This document shows, in pieces, positions 36,245 to 48,384 of a DNA stretch of 64,000 bases. A model generated the notes under the pieces. It was not told where the DNA came from. It saw nothing but the letters and a program-made list of their open reading frames with translations, and did not search any database. How positions within the stretch are numbered: position 1 is the stretch's first letter; each line of letters opens with the position of its first letter. The DNA comes from Osedax fenrisi (taxonomy: Eukaryota > Annelida > Polychaeta > Sabellida > Siboglinidae), in contig OZ025242.1 in the NCBI GenBank assembly GCA_964019155.1, positions 27,153,618-27,217,617 of the forward strand, written 5' to 3'. The translations under genes and the position numbers were made by a program.

Positions 36245-36770
36245 TTGAAAACAGATGAACACCAACATAATCTTAAATGTCTATTATTTAGAAAGCGATG
36301 CAAACATCGTTTACTCTGTTTAGCTCATAAATCTATATTCCTAGGTAAGCCTGACTATCTACATAATCAACTGAAACGTATTTGCATACTGAAGCAGATT
36401 CGAACATATTATGCAATTCTGTTGGAGAGCAATACATTATTTAACGAATTTAGTTATCGCGCATTCTCTTCCGCTGTTCATCGCATGCGATATGCATATG
36501 GAACGATCTACCGTATGACTTACGGAAGGTCCAATCCTTATATTGTCTTAGAAAGAAACTAAAACATTAATTAAACACTTCTTAATTTATTTTTGTATAC
36601 GCTTTATTTAATCTTTATATCTAAGTTAATTTAATTTTAATTTTTATTATTTTGTATACAAGAAAATATATTTTCTATTCGTTTGTTTTTATTAATTTTA
36701 GTTATTGTTATACACCAGAGAGGTCACCCGATATATTGGTGTTTAAATAAACAATTCAATTCAATTCAAC
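36245..36770 (+). pseudogene. CR1/Jockey-like retrotransposon 3' end (copy 1)
   Basis: The ORF 36245-36562 contains AHKSIFLGKPDYLHNQLKRI and FNEFSYRAFSSAVHRMRYAY, resembling the last ~100 residues of non-LTR polyproteins (x-P-x-Y-L, then R-x-F-S-x-A). A 3' UTR follows, ending in GTGTTTAAATAAACAATTC and an (AATTC)n tail at 36752-36770. The upstream RT is absent, so this is a 5'-truncated insertion. The same piece is at 49573-50098. Confidence 0.6.
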
Positions 36771-36795
36771 TAAATATATACATATACATTAACTG

Positions 36796-37080
36796 CATAT
36801 GTGGCTCAGTGGCTAATGCCTCAGACACACAAGCAGTAGGACACGGGTTCGATCCTAGTCTGGACCATTAATTAATATTATAAAATGGGTCTTAAAATAT
36901 TATTTAGAAGTGATCTTATATAATTGTGTATAAATAAATGATCGGCTCTCGTTAAAAACATGGATGCCTTACCATGAGAGCGGCTTTGAAGGGATATTAG
37001 AGCCATATATGGTTTTAGGTGAAAACTTCATCTAAGTTCCTGGATGGGATGAAAGAACTCCACCAAATAAAAAATAATAG
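36796..37080 (+). mobile_element. tRNA-derived SINE (copy 1)
   Basis: The head carries a pol III A box TGGCTCAGTGG (36802-36812) and a B box GGGTTCGATCC (36845-36855) at tRNA-like spacing. Acceptor and T stems do not pair, so this is not a functional tRNA. A ~200-bp body follows, with TCTAAGTTCCTGGATGGGAT, and ends in A-rich repeats near 37070. Confidence 0.65.
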
Positions 37081-37615
37081 CAGAATAATAACAAAATAAC
37101 ATACATATATATATCAGTTTTAATTCTCGAGGTACCAAGATAAATATTATGATGTCATAATGATACATATTATAATGGCATACCCATTTCATTATATTTA
37201 AATATTTATAATGATAAATGTGAAAATCAAAATTCATTCGATTAAATTCGAGCAATCTTTGTAGATAAATGTGTTACAATATTAATTAATCTTTATAACG
37301 ATAATTAAGTTTATAAATGTTATATATGCATTCACAATGTATATATCCTAAATCAATATATCTTATTGGAGAAAATGTATTCATGTATGCTTTTCATATA
37401 TGATGTTGTTATGAATATTTTATTCATCAAACATTTTTTTGTAGGATTTATGGCTTCTGAGATACAAAGAGTGTCCGTATTCCTGCACTGTCGGTATTCG
37501 GTTACTTTCCCATATATACTTACTTAAAAATAAAATTGGGAAATATTTAATTGAGAAATAATGGTAGAAATAATATGGTGATTTATTGTTAGGGTGTCGG
37601 TATTCGAGTACTTTC

Positions 37616-37664
<49 letters not shown>

Positions 37665-37754
37665 AATATATATCAAATTAATATTAATTTTTAATAAATT
37701 TGTAATATACTTTACTAGATGACAACTTTGATATCAAAATTGATACCGGATTGA

Positions 37755-38194
37755 ATTAGATTGATTTATCGTCGATCATGTCGCCGATATCACCACATTT
37801 GAATGATGCTCTAATATCATCCCATAATTCTGTCGCGCCAATATCATCCCTTAATTCTGTCGCGCTAATATCAACGCTGTCACCATCTTCGTCGTCACTA
37901 ACTTTTAAGCAAATAAATTTAATGAAGAGGTTATTTATTTTACACATTTACTTTACATATAATAATAATTTTAATATATATATATATTAATATATCTTTT
38001 ATCAAATATTTAGAAAATGTGATGACAAATTCTCAAAGTATCTACAAGCCAAAAAGAATAAATAAGAAGAATTCGTAGAAATAATGAAATCTTTAGAAAG
38101 AAAAATTAACAATGAAAAAAAATTACAAGAATTACAAGAAGTTGTGATAAAACACCTAGAGAAACAAGAAAATTAAAATAAATGTTATATATTT

Positions 38195-38239
<45 letters not shown>

Positions 38240-38770
38240 AATGTATACAAATACAATGAAGTAATAACAATATATATGTTAATAAAAGTGTTATAAATTT
38301 AAAATCAATTATAATTTTTCCAACTGCCACTCAACCGTGCCTTCATTTGAACAAAATGCATTAACTTAATCCTGAATCTCTCTTTCGTTACCCTGCAGTA
38401 CATCTGAAAGAAGATAATTTTTAGTCTACATTATATTCTATATTATTATTTCTTTCATTCGGTATTGTTAATTTATTGTGTAAAAGACATATGGTATAAA
38501 CGAATAATTCAATATTGTTTGGATGAAAATTTATGGATCTACGCACTAATATAAATCTTGCAGACATAATTCAAAGTGCATTTTCGACAATTCTTCTGGC
38601 TCTACTTAAACGATAATTGTATATTATTTTCTTTGTTTAAATTTCTCTGGGGTATGGCTTCATGTGTTCTTTTAATGGGAATGCTTCATCGGCGACAATA
38701 AAGTGTGGCCAATCTTTCAGCAACTGAAATACACTTTCGATAATTTGTTTTTTTTTTAGATATATATGGA
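37755..38770 (-). pseudogene. PIF/Harbinger-type element remains (copy 1)
   Basis: Minus-strand pieces from about 38755 down to 38340 read VFQLLKDWPHFIVADEAFPL, KEHMKPYPREI, IIYNYRLSRARRIVENAL and, after an intron-like gap, EGTVEWQLEKL. They follow the Harbinger nuclease C-terminus (DEAFPL, then YN-x-RLSRARR-x-VENAFG, then EG-x-VxWQ). Stops occur after PREI and VENAL. Beside it, a plus-strand coiled Lys/Glu-rich piece (about 38018-38176, EIMKSLERKINNEKKLQELQ) and an acidic minus ORF at 37756-37947 may derive from the companion Myb-like ORF. Terminal repeats were not found. Confidence 0.65.
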
Positions 38771-39303
38771 GTTAATTGTTTGACCAACATTTACTCTGAT
38801 GATCATATGATTATCACATGATTATCATATTGTCATCAAGTATATATACCCCCTAGTAATTAATCACATATATCAAATTTCCCGTTATCACATGATTATT
38901 GTATATTAAAATTTCCAGCGGAAATTTAATATCCAGTGTGCACGGACGCAAGAAATTTCAAGCGGAAATTGTTGGTGTGAAAAGTAATAAGTGTGTATAA
39001 GTACAACAATTGTATTCATTTTATTATTATAAATGTATATCCCATTAAACAATACTCTAAAACATTAATATAACGATGATAAGTTTAATGATAACAAATA
39101 TATCAATAATTTTGTTGTTCATATAAATGGTAATATACTTAATAGAGTACAGTATTTAAATTTTTAGGAATATTATAGACCCAGTAAACAATAATCTAAA
39201 ACATTGCTCAAATAATGCACAATGTTCTGTGCGCAAAATATTCTTCTTTTTTGGCTATGTAATTGCTTCTAATTAATTGCTAATAATTTGCATATAATAT
39301 ATA

Positions 39304-39349
<46 letters not shown>

Positions 39350-39352
<3 letters not shown>

Positions 39353-41580
39353 TGTTCATTCTAGGTTTCAGGGCAGCTACCAACAAAAAATTATTATAGG
39401 GCATTTAAATATATTTTACTAAGTAAAATATAGGATGACATATTTGGGTAATTTTGCCATGTATTTATAAATTTATGTATGATAAATGATATATTAGAAG
39501 GACTATGAGCTTATACCCTGAGGCAATTTAAACCTGTAACAATTGTTACTTACAAAAGCTACTTAAGTAGCTTTCTGAATTAGAGATGTAAATAAATAGC
39601 AAAATAAGTATTCGATTCGATTACTTATTATTCGTTTACAATTAAATGATTTACAAATTGTAATTCTAATACATTGATATCAAATAATTCTTTTTATATT
39701 CAATCATTTGATTAATAAGATATTCAGATATTAAAAATGTGATCGTCGAGTATTTATAATATTGAAAATTAGGTTGTCGATATGTTATAATATTGAAAAT
39801 TAGGTAGTCTAAAAGTTAAAATATTGAAAATTATGTAGTCTAAAAGTTATAATATTGATATATAATATATCATACTTATAAATACTTAAAAATACTTATA
39901 GGTAAGTATATAAAAATATACAAAAATACCCATATCTATATTAATATTATTATATTATATTATATATATATAACTACTGGTACACATTATTATATATAAT
40001 TGATATAAGATATTTTAATGTCATAATATAAAGAATTAATTAGAATATATATTATAATTTTCTTGATTATTAAAATGTAATAATTTGTTTGTACATTTTT
40101 GTTAATAACTTTTGTTTAAATATAAATTTAAAAAAACATAATATGCATTGTATTAATTAGAATGTATATTATAATTTTATTGATTATTAAAATGTAATAA
40201 TTTGTTTGCACATTTTTGTTAATAACTTTTGTTTAAATATAAATTTAAAAAAACATAATATGAATTGTATTATATAATTTAATTAGCTTTCCAGTGATAC
40301 CAATTTTATCATAATAAAATCAATATAAAATATGTCATGCTCATGTATCAACATGCAGTATGTACTCGTATGGTTGATTTTAAATTAAATATATATACTA
40401 ACTAATAAGTAGTATAATACATGATATTTATGACTTTATCTTTTAAACATTATATATTGTATATAGGAATAATAATTATGATAAGTATGATAATTAATAT
40501 AATATTATTAAATATTGAATATTAATGTCATAATAATTTTAAATTTAAAAATTAAATTATGATAAGTTTAAAAAAAGTATACCATTTAATTATTTTGAAT
40601 ATAAAAAACAGTGAACTTATTAATACTATTGGTGATTAAATGTTTCATTATTTATATTTTCATAGTTTTTAATATCTCTAATATCACTTTAATATTACGT
40701 TTTAAAATAGGATTTTGAATAAATATATTAAAATTACGAATTTAAATAAATCAATCATGTGATTTATATACATTGGGAGAAAAAGAATTGGAATACAAAT
40801 AATTATTGAATTAATTTTCATATATCATTATAAATATAAATTGGTAGCACATTCACTACCCAATATTTAAAGTTTGCTATCCAATTTTCATTTTGGGTAG
40901 TGAATTTGCTACCCAATCTAAAAATAGATTATTCTAAATATAGTTCAAGCAGTTTATTATAATATTTCATATTCAATTTGTATTTGAATCTAAATTGTTT
41001 GTTTATATAAAATATCAAATGGATATAACAAAGGGCAAATAGTATATATTCGCCATTATTTGGATTATTTGAAAAATAATGAATTTATCCTAATGTTATG
41101 ACAGAAGTTATTCATATTATCCATTATTTTAATACTTAAATAATAATAGAATAATAATAATGCATTTAATCGCCATTTTATAAATATTTATTGAAAATCT
41201 GCCATTTATTAAATAATAAATTCTTCAATATTTTAATACTTAAATAATTATACATTTAATCGCCATTTTATAAATATTTATTAAAAATCTGCTATTTATT
41301 AAATAATAAATTCTTCATTATTGTATTACTTAAATAATAATAGAATAATAATAACACATTTAATCGTCATTTTATAAATATTCATTAGAAAACTGACATT
41401 TATTAAATAATATATTCCTGTAATTAGAGATATAACAATTTTAATTCATGATATTACAATTATATTAATAAGAACTTTATAATTAAACTTAATCCATATA
41501 ATCATATATTTAGGGCAGCTACCCACAACATTAGGGCACTTCCAAATTTGGGTATCTGGGTAGCTCTAGAATGAACACTG
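39350..41580. mobile_element. hAT-like non-autonomous element, 2.23 kb (copy 1)
   Basis: The ends are CAGTGTTCATTCTAG and, inverted, CTAGAATGAACACTG, flanked by TA repeats that hide the target duplication. Subterminal GGGCAGCTACC and GGTAGC motifs recur in inverted form near 39376, 40850-40915 and 41515-41565. The interior has no ORF but three sets of tandem repeats: ~36 bp near 39765-39860, ~124 bp x2 at 40032-40270 and ~112 bp x3 at 41130-41420. The same element is in copy 2. Confidence 0.75.
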
Positions 41581-41633
<53 letters not shown>

Positions 41634-42049
41634 CATATATACTTATTTATTACATTTTACAGAATATAAATAAAGAATCTCATATGATTATTTCGAAAAA
41701 TGTAGTTTATTTGATAGTGATAGAAGGAGATGTAATACACCACTATTCATTATTTTCATCGTGTTTTTATGCATATATATATTATTATTTTTTTATTTTT
41801 AATTTAAAATTCCTTTATGTATAAATAATAAGATGAATTTTATTTGTAAATATATATTCAATTTTGAAATACCATTAAAAAGTAAAAAGAAAAATGGAAA
41901 TCTTATCAACAAATATATTTAAATAACACTTTCATTATTTTCAAATGTATCATTTATAATTTATATTTCTTTTGATTACTTTGTTATTATATTTAAATAA
42001 AACACTTCTAATTATAATTTATTTATATATTTTTGTTATTGTCCAGCAT

Positions 42050-42330
42050 CAAAAGTAAAGTAGGGTACAGTAACAAGAATAATGTAGGGTACATCATCGC
42101 TAATAAAGTAGGGTACATCATCGTTAATAAAGTAGGGTACAACAACAATAATAATTTAGGATACAGCATCAATAGTTTATTAGGGTACAACATCAATAAT
42201 AAATTAGGGTACAGCATCAATAATATAATAGGGTACAACAGCAATAGTAAATTAGGGTCCAGCATAAGTAAATTAGTGTACAGCAACAATAATACATTAG
42301 GAGGTACAGAAACAAGAATAATTTATGGTG
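42050..42330. repeat. 24-bp minisatellite (copy 1)
   Basis: Ten or more copies of a unit like TAGGGTACAGCATCAATAAT plus AAAT occur. Because 24 is divisible by three, both strands stay open and give a spurious GY-N-rich ORF and a LLLMLYPN-type ORF. Units near 42210-42290 differ from those in copy 2, so the array is evolving faster than its flanks. Confidence 0.9.
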
Positions 42331-42879
42331 CAGCATCACACTTTTTAGGGTACAAGTATTCATATTTAGCATGATGGACCCTAATTAATGCACGGCTATG
42401 CGGACATGGTTTGTACCCAAGTTTTTACTACTCATGTACACTAATTATTTACAGTGTAGACAGTATATAATAGACTATAACTAAAAGACTAGTATTTTTG
42501 TACTATATTATTTTAAATAATTGATTGCATTCATATTTTATTTAAATAATATAATATATTTTAGAATTATTATATATATTATACTAGTATTATAATATGT
42601 TATAATAGTATTATTATATAATATATTATAAATTATTATACCATTATTTATATTATTATAAGCAATTAGTATTTATTAATTTAACACATTTCTGGTACAA
42701 AACATATGTTCTTGTAGAGGGGTTTTACTGTATATATATATATATATACACACATATACATATACAAAATAAACTCTAGTTAATGTATAATACATGATAT
42801 ATATATATATATATATATATAAATACAAATATGCAAATACTATATATATATATATATTATTTATATATAGTTTATTGAC

Positions 42880-43060
42880 TTCACAAGCACATGGTGATTA
42901 TAGGCGTCTTTAGATATAATGACGTATATATCTGTAGATCATCGGCATAAAGATGATAGTGAATAGATATTTATGAAAATTTATTTAATAGGAAGAATAT
43001 AAATAATGAACAATATAGGGCCAAGAACAGAGCATTGTGGAACACCATGTATGTTATAAA
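42880..43060 (-). pseudogene. Non-LTR reverse transcriptase fragment
   Basis: The minus strand reads HGVPQCSVLGPILFIIYILP and, about 15 codons on, YHLYADDLQIYT, the two central RT boxes. GVPQG has become GVPQC. Only this core survives, directly before the palindrome and MULE fragment D. Confidence 0.7.
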
Positions 43061-43093
43061 TAATGGTATATAATCATTACTTCTAGTAAGAAT

Positions 43094-43300
43094 ATGTTTG
43101 GAATAATTATAATTATTATTATTATAATTATATATAACATAATAAATAAATATATATATATTTAAATGTATCCTATAAGGTATTCTTACTCCTTAATCTT
43201 AACTTATGTCATTGTTCTTATAGGATACATTTAAATATATATATTTATTTATTATGTTATATATAATTATAATAATAATAATTATAATTATTCCAAACAT
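43094..43300. repeat. Near-perfect palindrome, arms ~82 bp
   Basis: The left arm starts ATGTTTGGAATAATTATAAT and includes TTTAAATGTATCCTATAAGG; the right arm is its reverse complement ending ATTATTCCAAACAT. The ~40-bp loop contains TCTTACTCCTTAATCTTAAC. The arms appear identical or nearly so, which implies recent origin or active correction. It ends 13 bp before the first base of MULE exon D (43314). Confidence 0.9.
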
Positions 43301-43313
43301 AATTATTTGACAG

Positions 43314-43898
43314 GCTGTCATGAAATACGCAAGAGGTGTGGGCCTGTCACAGAGGTATAGCGCCTGTGATACAACACGTAAATGCATACGATGTATGATG
43401 GCATTGCCATTCTTGCCTGGAGAACATATCCGCAAAAAGTTTGAAGACTTATCATTAGAGATAAAAGAAGATGACACCGAACTAAAAAAACTCGTTGCTT
43501 ATATATATGCATATGCATCGACAATGGATATACTCAACTGTACATCCACTGTCGTCTATATCCGTACACGGGTTATCAACTCGTACAAATAATGATACGG
43601 AGGGTTACCATAGACGTCTAAATAAACGTGTTGGCGAGTATCATGTAAATGTTTATAAAATTATTTATATTTTATATGAAGAGGCGAGTGATGTTAAGAC
43701 AACTAACACTAAGCACTCGTCTCTTTAAATAAAATTAATAAACAAAAAAAGATTAAATATGTAATAAATAACTTACGCTTATTACATTTATTCGAAAGTT
43801 ATAATGATAATAATATATCAGCATATAATTTAATGTTATCTGGTTCATATTTAATAAACTCTTCCAACAATATCATGAATGTGCTTGATATAGAATAA
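43314..43898 (+). pseudogene. MULE gene C-terminal exon fragment D
   Basis: After a TTGACAG acceptor, AVMKYARGVGLSQRYSA and MALPFLPGEHIRKKFEDLSL align with the last large exon of genes A and B. A frameshift near 43510, in a TATATATGCATATGCAT tract, leads to HRQWIYSTVHPLSSISVHGL and RTNNDTEGYHRRLNKRVGEY. Another shift near 43720 leads to KIKYVINNLRLLHLF and the final LDIE stop at 43898. The upstream exons (PHD, FLYWCH, DDE) are absent and replaced by the palindrome and RT fragment. It begins exactly at the conserved intron/exon border. Confidence 0.8.
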
Positions 43899-43923
43899 TT
43901 GTATATATAAATATATAAAATTA

Positions 43924-44062
43924 TTTTGCGTATTCGTATATACCACCTAGACCTATTCCACCCTATCGCGTTACTTACGCCACACCCCACGTCTTGCGTA
44001 TTCGTATATACCACCTCGACTTCTTCCACCCTATCGCGTTACTTACGCCCCATCCCCACGTA
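43924..44062. repeat. 68-bp GC-rich tandem duplication
   Basis: The unit TTGCGTATTCGTATATACCA through CTATCGCGTTACTTACGCC and a CCCCACGT end is present twice in tandem with a few changes. It lies just after the MULE fragment stop. Confidence 0.85.
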
Positions 44063-44436
44063 TTAATAAATATGACAAACACCCAACCTCTGCGTTATTC
44101 TATAACAACATATAACTAGTTTAACTTGTATAAAATCAACTTTTTTATTTCTTTATTCCAAATTTATAATATATATTACATTAAAATACACATAAGGTGA
44201 ATGTACGACGTACATTGTACATATAATGTATGTGTTAGTCAGCACCAATGTTTGCACAAGCACATAAAAGCGTCTAGGTCACTGTGTTATCCTACTACGT
44301 GTCACATTACTAATTAGGATTAGTACACTAGAGGTGATTCACCACTGGCCACAATGTACTATTAGGACCACTCGTACCTGTCGCTTAACGTCACGCCACG
44401 CCCCCAACAACCACCACGCCTTTATATACAATATAT

Positions 44437-46304
44437 ATGTGCCGTTATTCGTGCGGAACCGGTAAAAATGGCTCAACTAGTGCGACGAGCAAGCATATCG
44501 AAAGAAAATATGGAGATCTATTTTTAAGTTTGTTATCTTTTTATAAATTTATTATTATAAATATAATTTACAAATAATATTTAACCCATACAATGAAAAT
44601 TGTACTATAGTAATATATATTATATTTATCTACTATTTATTATAATTATGAATCACTCTATATAGATATATTTATTAACACGTATCGATATCGTGATAAG
44701 CCTTCAATTATATTCATTTTAAAGATTTTACAAATTAGAATTATTTAATAACAATTTTATATATAGAAATAAAAAGTGAATCAGAGAAAAATAAAATATA
44801 CAATGTCACATCTATAAAGTCATGTTTTGGAGAGTATATTACATTGTCTAAATTGGCTTCTATTAATAATACAATTGGTTAATAATAATTAATAATTAAT
44901 AATAATAACTTACTATTATTATATATATGTCAATTTAAAACTATTTTACAGCTTATCATATAGCCAAAAAGATATGCGTCCTATATCTACGGTTGAAATG
45001 ATATGATTTAAAAAATTACTAAAATTACTTAGTCCTTCATATATAATGCCCAGTCGATATTTAATGAGAAATGAAATAGATGACTTGTATAACAGTTCTG
45101 TCATTGCATTGAAGAAAATCTTGGAGACTATAGTCTCTATACTATAGTATGTCGTGCGCATTAATCACGGGTGCATGATCATCATCATCTATGCAGTCAT
45201 ATATTACTTATACTGTTCATTACATAGATGATGAATGAACAATAAAAAATGCAGTACATCAGACCAGCCCGTTTACTGTTAATATTATACTATAGATGTC
45301 TTATTATTAAAATAAATATATATAAATAATATTTATTAAATTTAATTTCTTTTTATATAAAAAGTATTAATTTAGCTAAAGATTTATTATCTGTTATTCA
45401 AAATTGGAATCTTGGTGTCGATACTATGGTTATAATACGATATAATATTAATGTATATTTATAAAATTATAGTATTTATATATATACAATATATATATAT
45501 ATATATATTTTATTTATATATATAAAATATATATATATATCAATTAGGTTACAACATATAGCGCAGCTAACATCGTAAAGGGATGCAAAATACTATGCGG
45601 TGAAGGACAAATTAAGGATAACAAATATTCAATATAATTTTCTATATTAATATTATTAATTTATATTTTCAGAATATAGATGAGGAATATTTAAAGATCA
45701 TTAAACAAATTAGAGAATTCATTTCACTATTTCATAGATCAACAAAATTAACTAATACTTTATTAACTAAAAGCAAGCTAAAACTCATCATGGATGTTAA
45801 AACGAGGTAAAATATATTTTTTAATATTAGATTTATATATTATTTGTTAAATTATAATTTTGAATATATTGATTATTTTATATTTACATACAATCATAAT
45901 ATAGGTGAAATTCTACATATGATATGCTCATAAGATATATTGAGCTCTACCCAATCCTCCAAATATTATTATCCGATTCTATTAGTGCAAAATTGATAGA
46001 AGAATCTGAATTAGAGAAAATAAAACATTTGATTCCAATATTAAATCCGCTAAAACATGCAACTGAGGTTTCTAATATATTAATATATATGAATATATTA
46101 TATATATTAAATTATTAATTTCTAAAAATATATTTTAAATAGATATTATGTAAACAAAGTATTGCAACAGCATCGATGATCATACCGATGCAAAACACTG
46201 ATAAACAAATTATCTCCAATGAAAATGATGATATATATATAAAAGATTAATCTATGAAAATTAATCTATGAAAATTTAAAAAAGAGGTTATTATAATATT
46301 GACT

Positions 46305-46339
<35 letters not shown>

Positions 46340-46888
46340 GCAGATATAATTGCAGATATAATTCTTACGAAGAAATTAAGTTTTTTTAAATATGTACTGT
46401 GCTTGATCCTCGCTTCAAAGATATATTCAATGATGTTAACTTAGAAGTATTGATATCTGTAAGTATACTATATAAACTAATTTAATATGGGTTATTTTGT
46501 TATACATATTTTATTAATATATTATTATCTTAATATCGTATTATATAATATCTTAGAAATAAATATTGATAATATAAAAGCGGTATTAATTTAATATTGC
46601 TTTATAATAATATTGTATTTAATTAATGTTTAACTATATATATAATAACTAATTTATTCATTTTAATTCTATAATATTATAATTATAATAAAAATAATAT
46701 AATGACATTAATTTCAGCATTTATATATAGTATGTTATATATTATATACGTTATATACGTACATCTCTCACTATTAATATTAATATTTTCAGCCAGAGGA
46801 TACAAAAATAAATGCTATATTAGAAAAACAACATGTATCTTCTATTGACGGTTTTTTCTGTCGTAAGATAGTTAAAAAAGGAAACGAG
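44437..46888 (+). pseudogene. hAT transposase (BED-finger type) pseudogene
   Basis: Exon-like pieces in order are: BED finger end GSTSATSKHIERKYGDL (from ATG 44437); SCFGEYITLSKLASIN; MRPISTVEMI, then FKKLLKLLSPSYIMPSRYLM; SYITYTVHYIDDE; LAKDLLSVIQNWNLGVD; TYSAANIVKGCKI; HRSTKLTNTLLTKSKLKLIM with DVKTR; NSTYDMLIRYIELYPILQIL; IATASMIIPMQ; VLDPRFKDIFND; and a last piece ending 46888. Defects include a frameshift at AAAAA near 44963, Gly to TGA near 45002, and Trp to TGA in both the DDEW and RWNSTY motifs. The C-terminal dimerisation domain is missing: the GC-rich ORF starts ~80 bp later. Intron-like gaps are AT-rich; some may be microsatellite growth. Confidence 0.75.
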
Positions 46889-46969
46889 GTAAGAAATTCA
46901 CTATTTTATGAGATATATTAATGTGACATAAATAATATATATTCGTATAACATAAATAATATTTATTAA

Positions 46970-48048
46970 TTGATATCTCTACTAATACAGAGTTCGCCAC
47001 GAGTGACAAAGGCGTACAGATCAGAGTGAAGACCGCCGATAAACACGTTACCGCCTCACTTGTCACGAGGACAGTCGGTTGTTACATAAAGCGTAAGATG
47101 AGGTCAGGTGGTACCCATTGTGGAGCTGCGGCGTCTAGTTTCACGATTAAGGTTTGCGGCAATCATCTCCATTGCACGGATAACTCCACGAATACCGTCA
47201 ACGTAGAAATCTGGGCATCGCACGACATAGCAGTGGGAACCTCAATAGACTGCCGCGACGCTAAGATCGGAGCTGACCGTCCTATGGCGGCAGAACCGAG
47301 GGAATCGTTCTCTCAGACCACATCGGTCAGAACTACCGAAACCAATAGTGGTCAGTGCAGCACTACCGCACAGAGGGACTCTTTCGCCCAGACCATTACA
47401 GTAACTACTACTGATACCAGTAGTGGTCAATGCACCACAACATAAGCGAGAGAATCATTCTCTCAGACCCCAGTGGTCAATACTACAAAGTCCACTACCG
47501 AGACGGTTCAGTACAACACTACGGACAGGGGTGTTACGGTGGTACCCGAGCGAGAGACTAAGAGCAGTGGACCCCATGGGGTTGAAGGGGGTTGTAGTGG
47601 TGACTATGTGGAGTGACAGCGTAACGTTTCTCTTGCGGTAATGAAGCCCTGCCTCTCTTCGTGTTACGCAGGCAACAACACAGTTTCCCACTCAGTCGGT
47701 TGCGGTAAAGAGGTGACTAATCAAGACTGTATGACTAATACGGATTCCATTACTATTGAAGATCAGCAACTACTGGAAATGTTAAAGGGAACTGTCGTAT
47801 GGATCGTAGTCTGCATGAAAACCATGGTAGCGGAGCTGAAAGGCGGACAAACTAACGCCATACAAAACACGGGTACGATGTGTTCCGAAGGCATAGAGAG
47901 AACTGTAGAAGAGTTGCAAAGTAATATAGAAAGTGTGGTGAACAGCCGAGATTACGCAGAAGATATTCGCAAAGTGAAGAGAAACAGTATTCTAGTGCAC
48001 GAGAACTATCTGAACACCCGAGATAGGTCAGAAGCCAAATCCATGTAA
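46970..48048 (+). pseudogene. GC-rich Thr-repeat ORF, unknown
   Basis: One frame stays open from about 46970 to 48048 except for TAA at 47443-47445 and TGA at 47614-47616. Base composition is near 50% GC, unlike anything around it. Residues encoded at 47290-47530 form two to three ~29-residue repeats of the type R(E/D)SF(S/A)QT, then (T/S)SGQC(S/T)TT. The part after 47641 is Cys-poor and helical, with VEELQSNIESVVNSRDYAED. I do not recognise it. Its position before an RTE-like reverse transcriptase suggests an ORF1/gag-like protein of that element, with the endonuclease region deleted; foreign origin or a separate retroelement are alternatives. Confidence 0.45.
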
Positions 48049-48384
48049 ATCACTGCAAGTAAAGATACGATTTATAATATTACTACTGAAAAGCGTGAAA
48101 TAATTACCTCGCATAAATTGACCGTGGTCCAGTTGAAGTTAGAGCGTGACTTAACCCGTACGATGATAACTGACTGAGATGCCTAGCAGTGCGGCTCTAA
48201 CCTGGAGATCTGCTACAAGAGAAGCATAACTATGCGAGAGGCTCTCATGCAAAAATACAAAGTGTATTTTTTTAGTGTATCTTTAACTCTGCAACCTTTT
48301 GTGATCTATTATATCAGATACTAATTCGGATGATGATATGAAATGTATTAGTATCTATATAATTTAATTTAATCACTTTATAAA

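Larger units (their letters stand above)
36061..42680. repeat. 6.6-kb segmental duplication, copy 1
   Basis: It is collinear with 49389-55996 at an offset of 13,328 bp at the left end and 13,316 bp at the right. By eye only a few dozen differences are present, mostly in (AT)n lengths. The left edge starts CCCTACGATTCTTGAGTCAC, which in copy 2 is the 3' end of an RTE-like element. The right edge is AGCAATTAGTATTTATTAAT. It includes the transposon remains listed separately. Confidence 0.95.

Noticed and set aside
36796..36870. Functional tRNA gene
   Set aside because: A and B boxes are present but the acceptor and T stems do not pair; a SINE body and A-rich tail follow.
37028..37255. 75-residue minus-strand ORF, repeated at 50356-50583
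   Set aside because: It is present twice only because of the block duplication, overlaps the SINE end, and has low-complexity composition with no motif.
42050..42330. CRISPR-like or telomere-like array
   Set aside because: Units are contiguous and degenerate with no unique spacers. TAGGG occurs only inside a 24-bp unit, unlike TTAGG or TTAGGG telomere repeats.
42023..42374. Repeat proteins on both strands (GY-N-rich and LLLMLYPN-type)
   Set aside because: The 24-bp minisatellite is a multiple of three, so both strands remain open by construction. There is no start context, domain or splice evidence.
43199..43524. Minus-strand ORFs overlapping MULE fragment D and the palindrome
   Set aside because: They are shadows of the plus-strand MULE exon and of the palindrome arm.
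44995..45920. Genetic code change with TGA = Trp
   Set aside because: Two conserved Trp positions of the hAT relic are TGA, but a conserved Gly is TGA as well, frameshifts are present, and intact genes here (A, C, the peptide genes) use TGG for Trp. Simple decay explains it.
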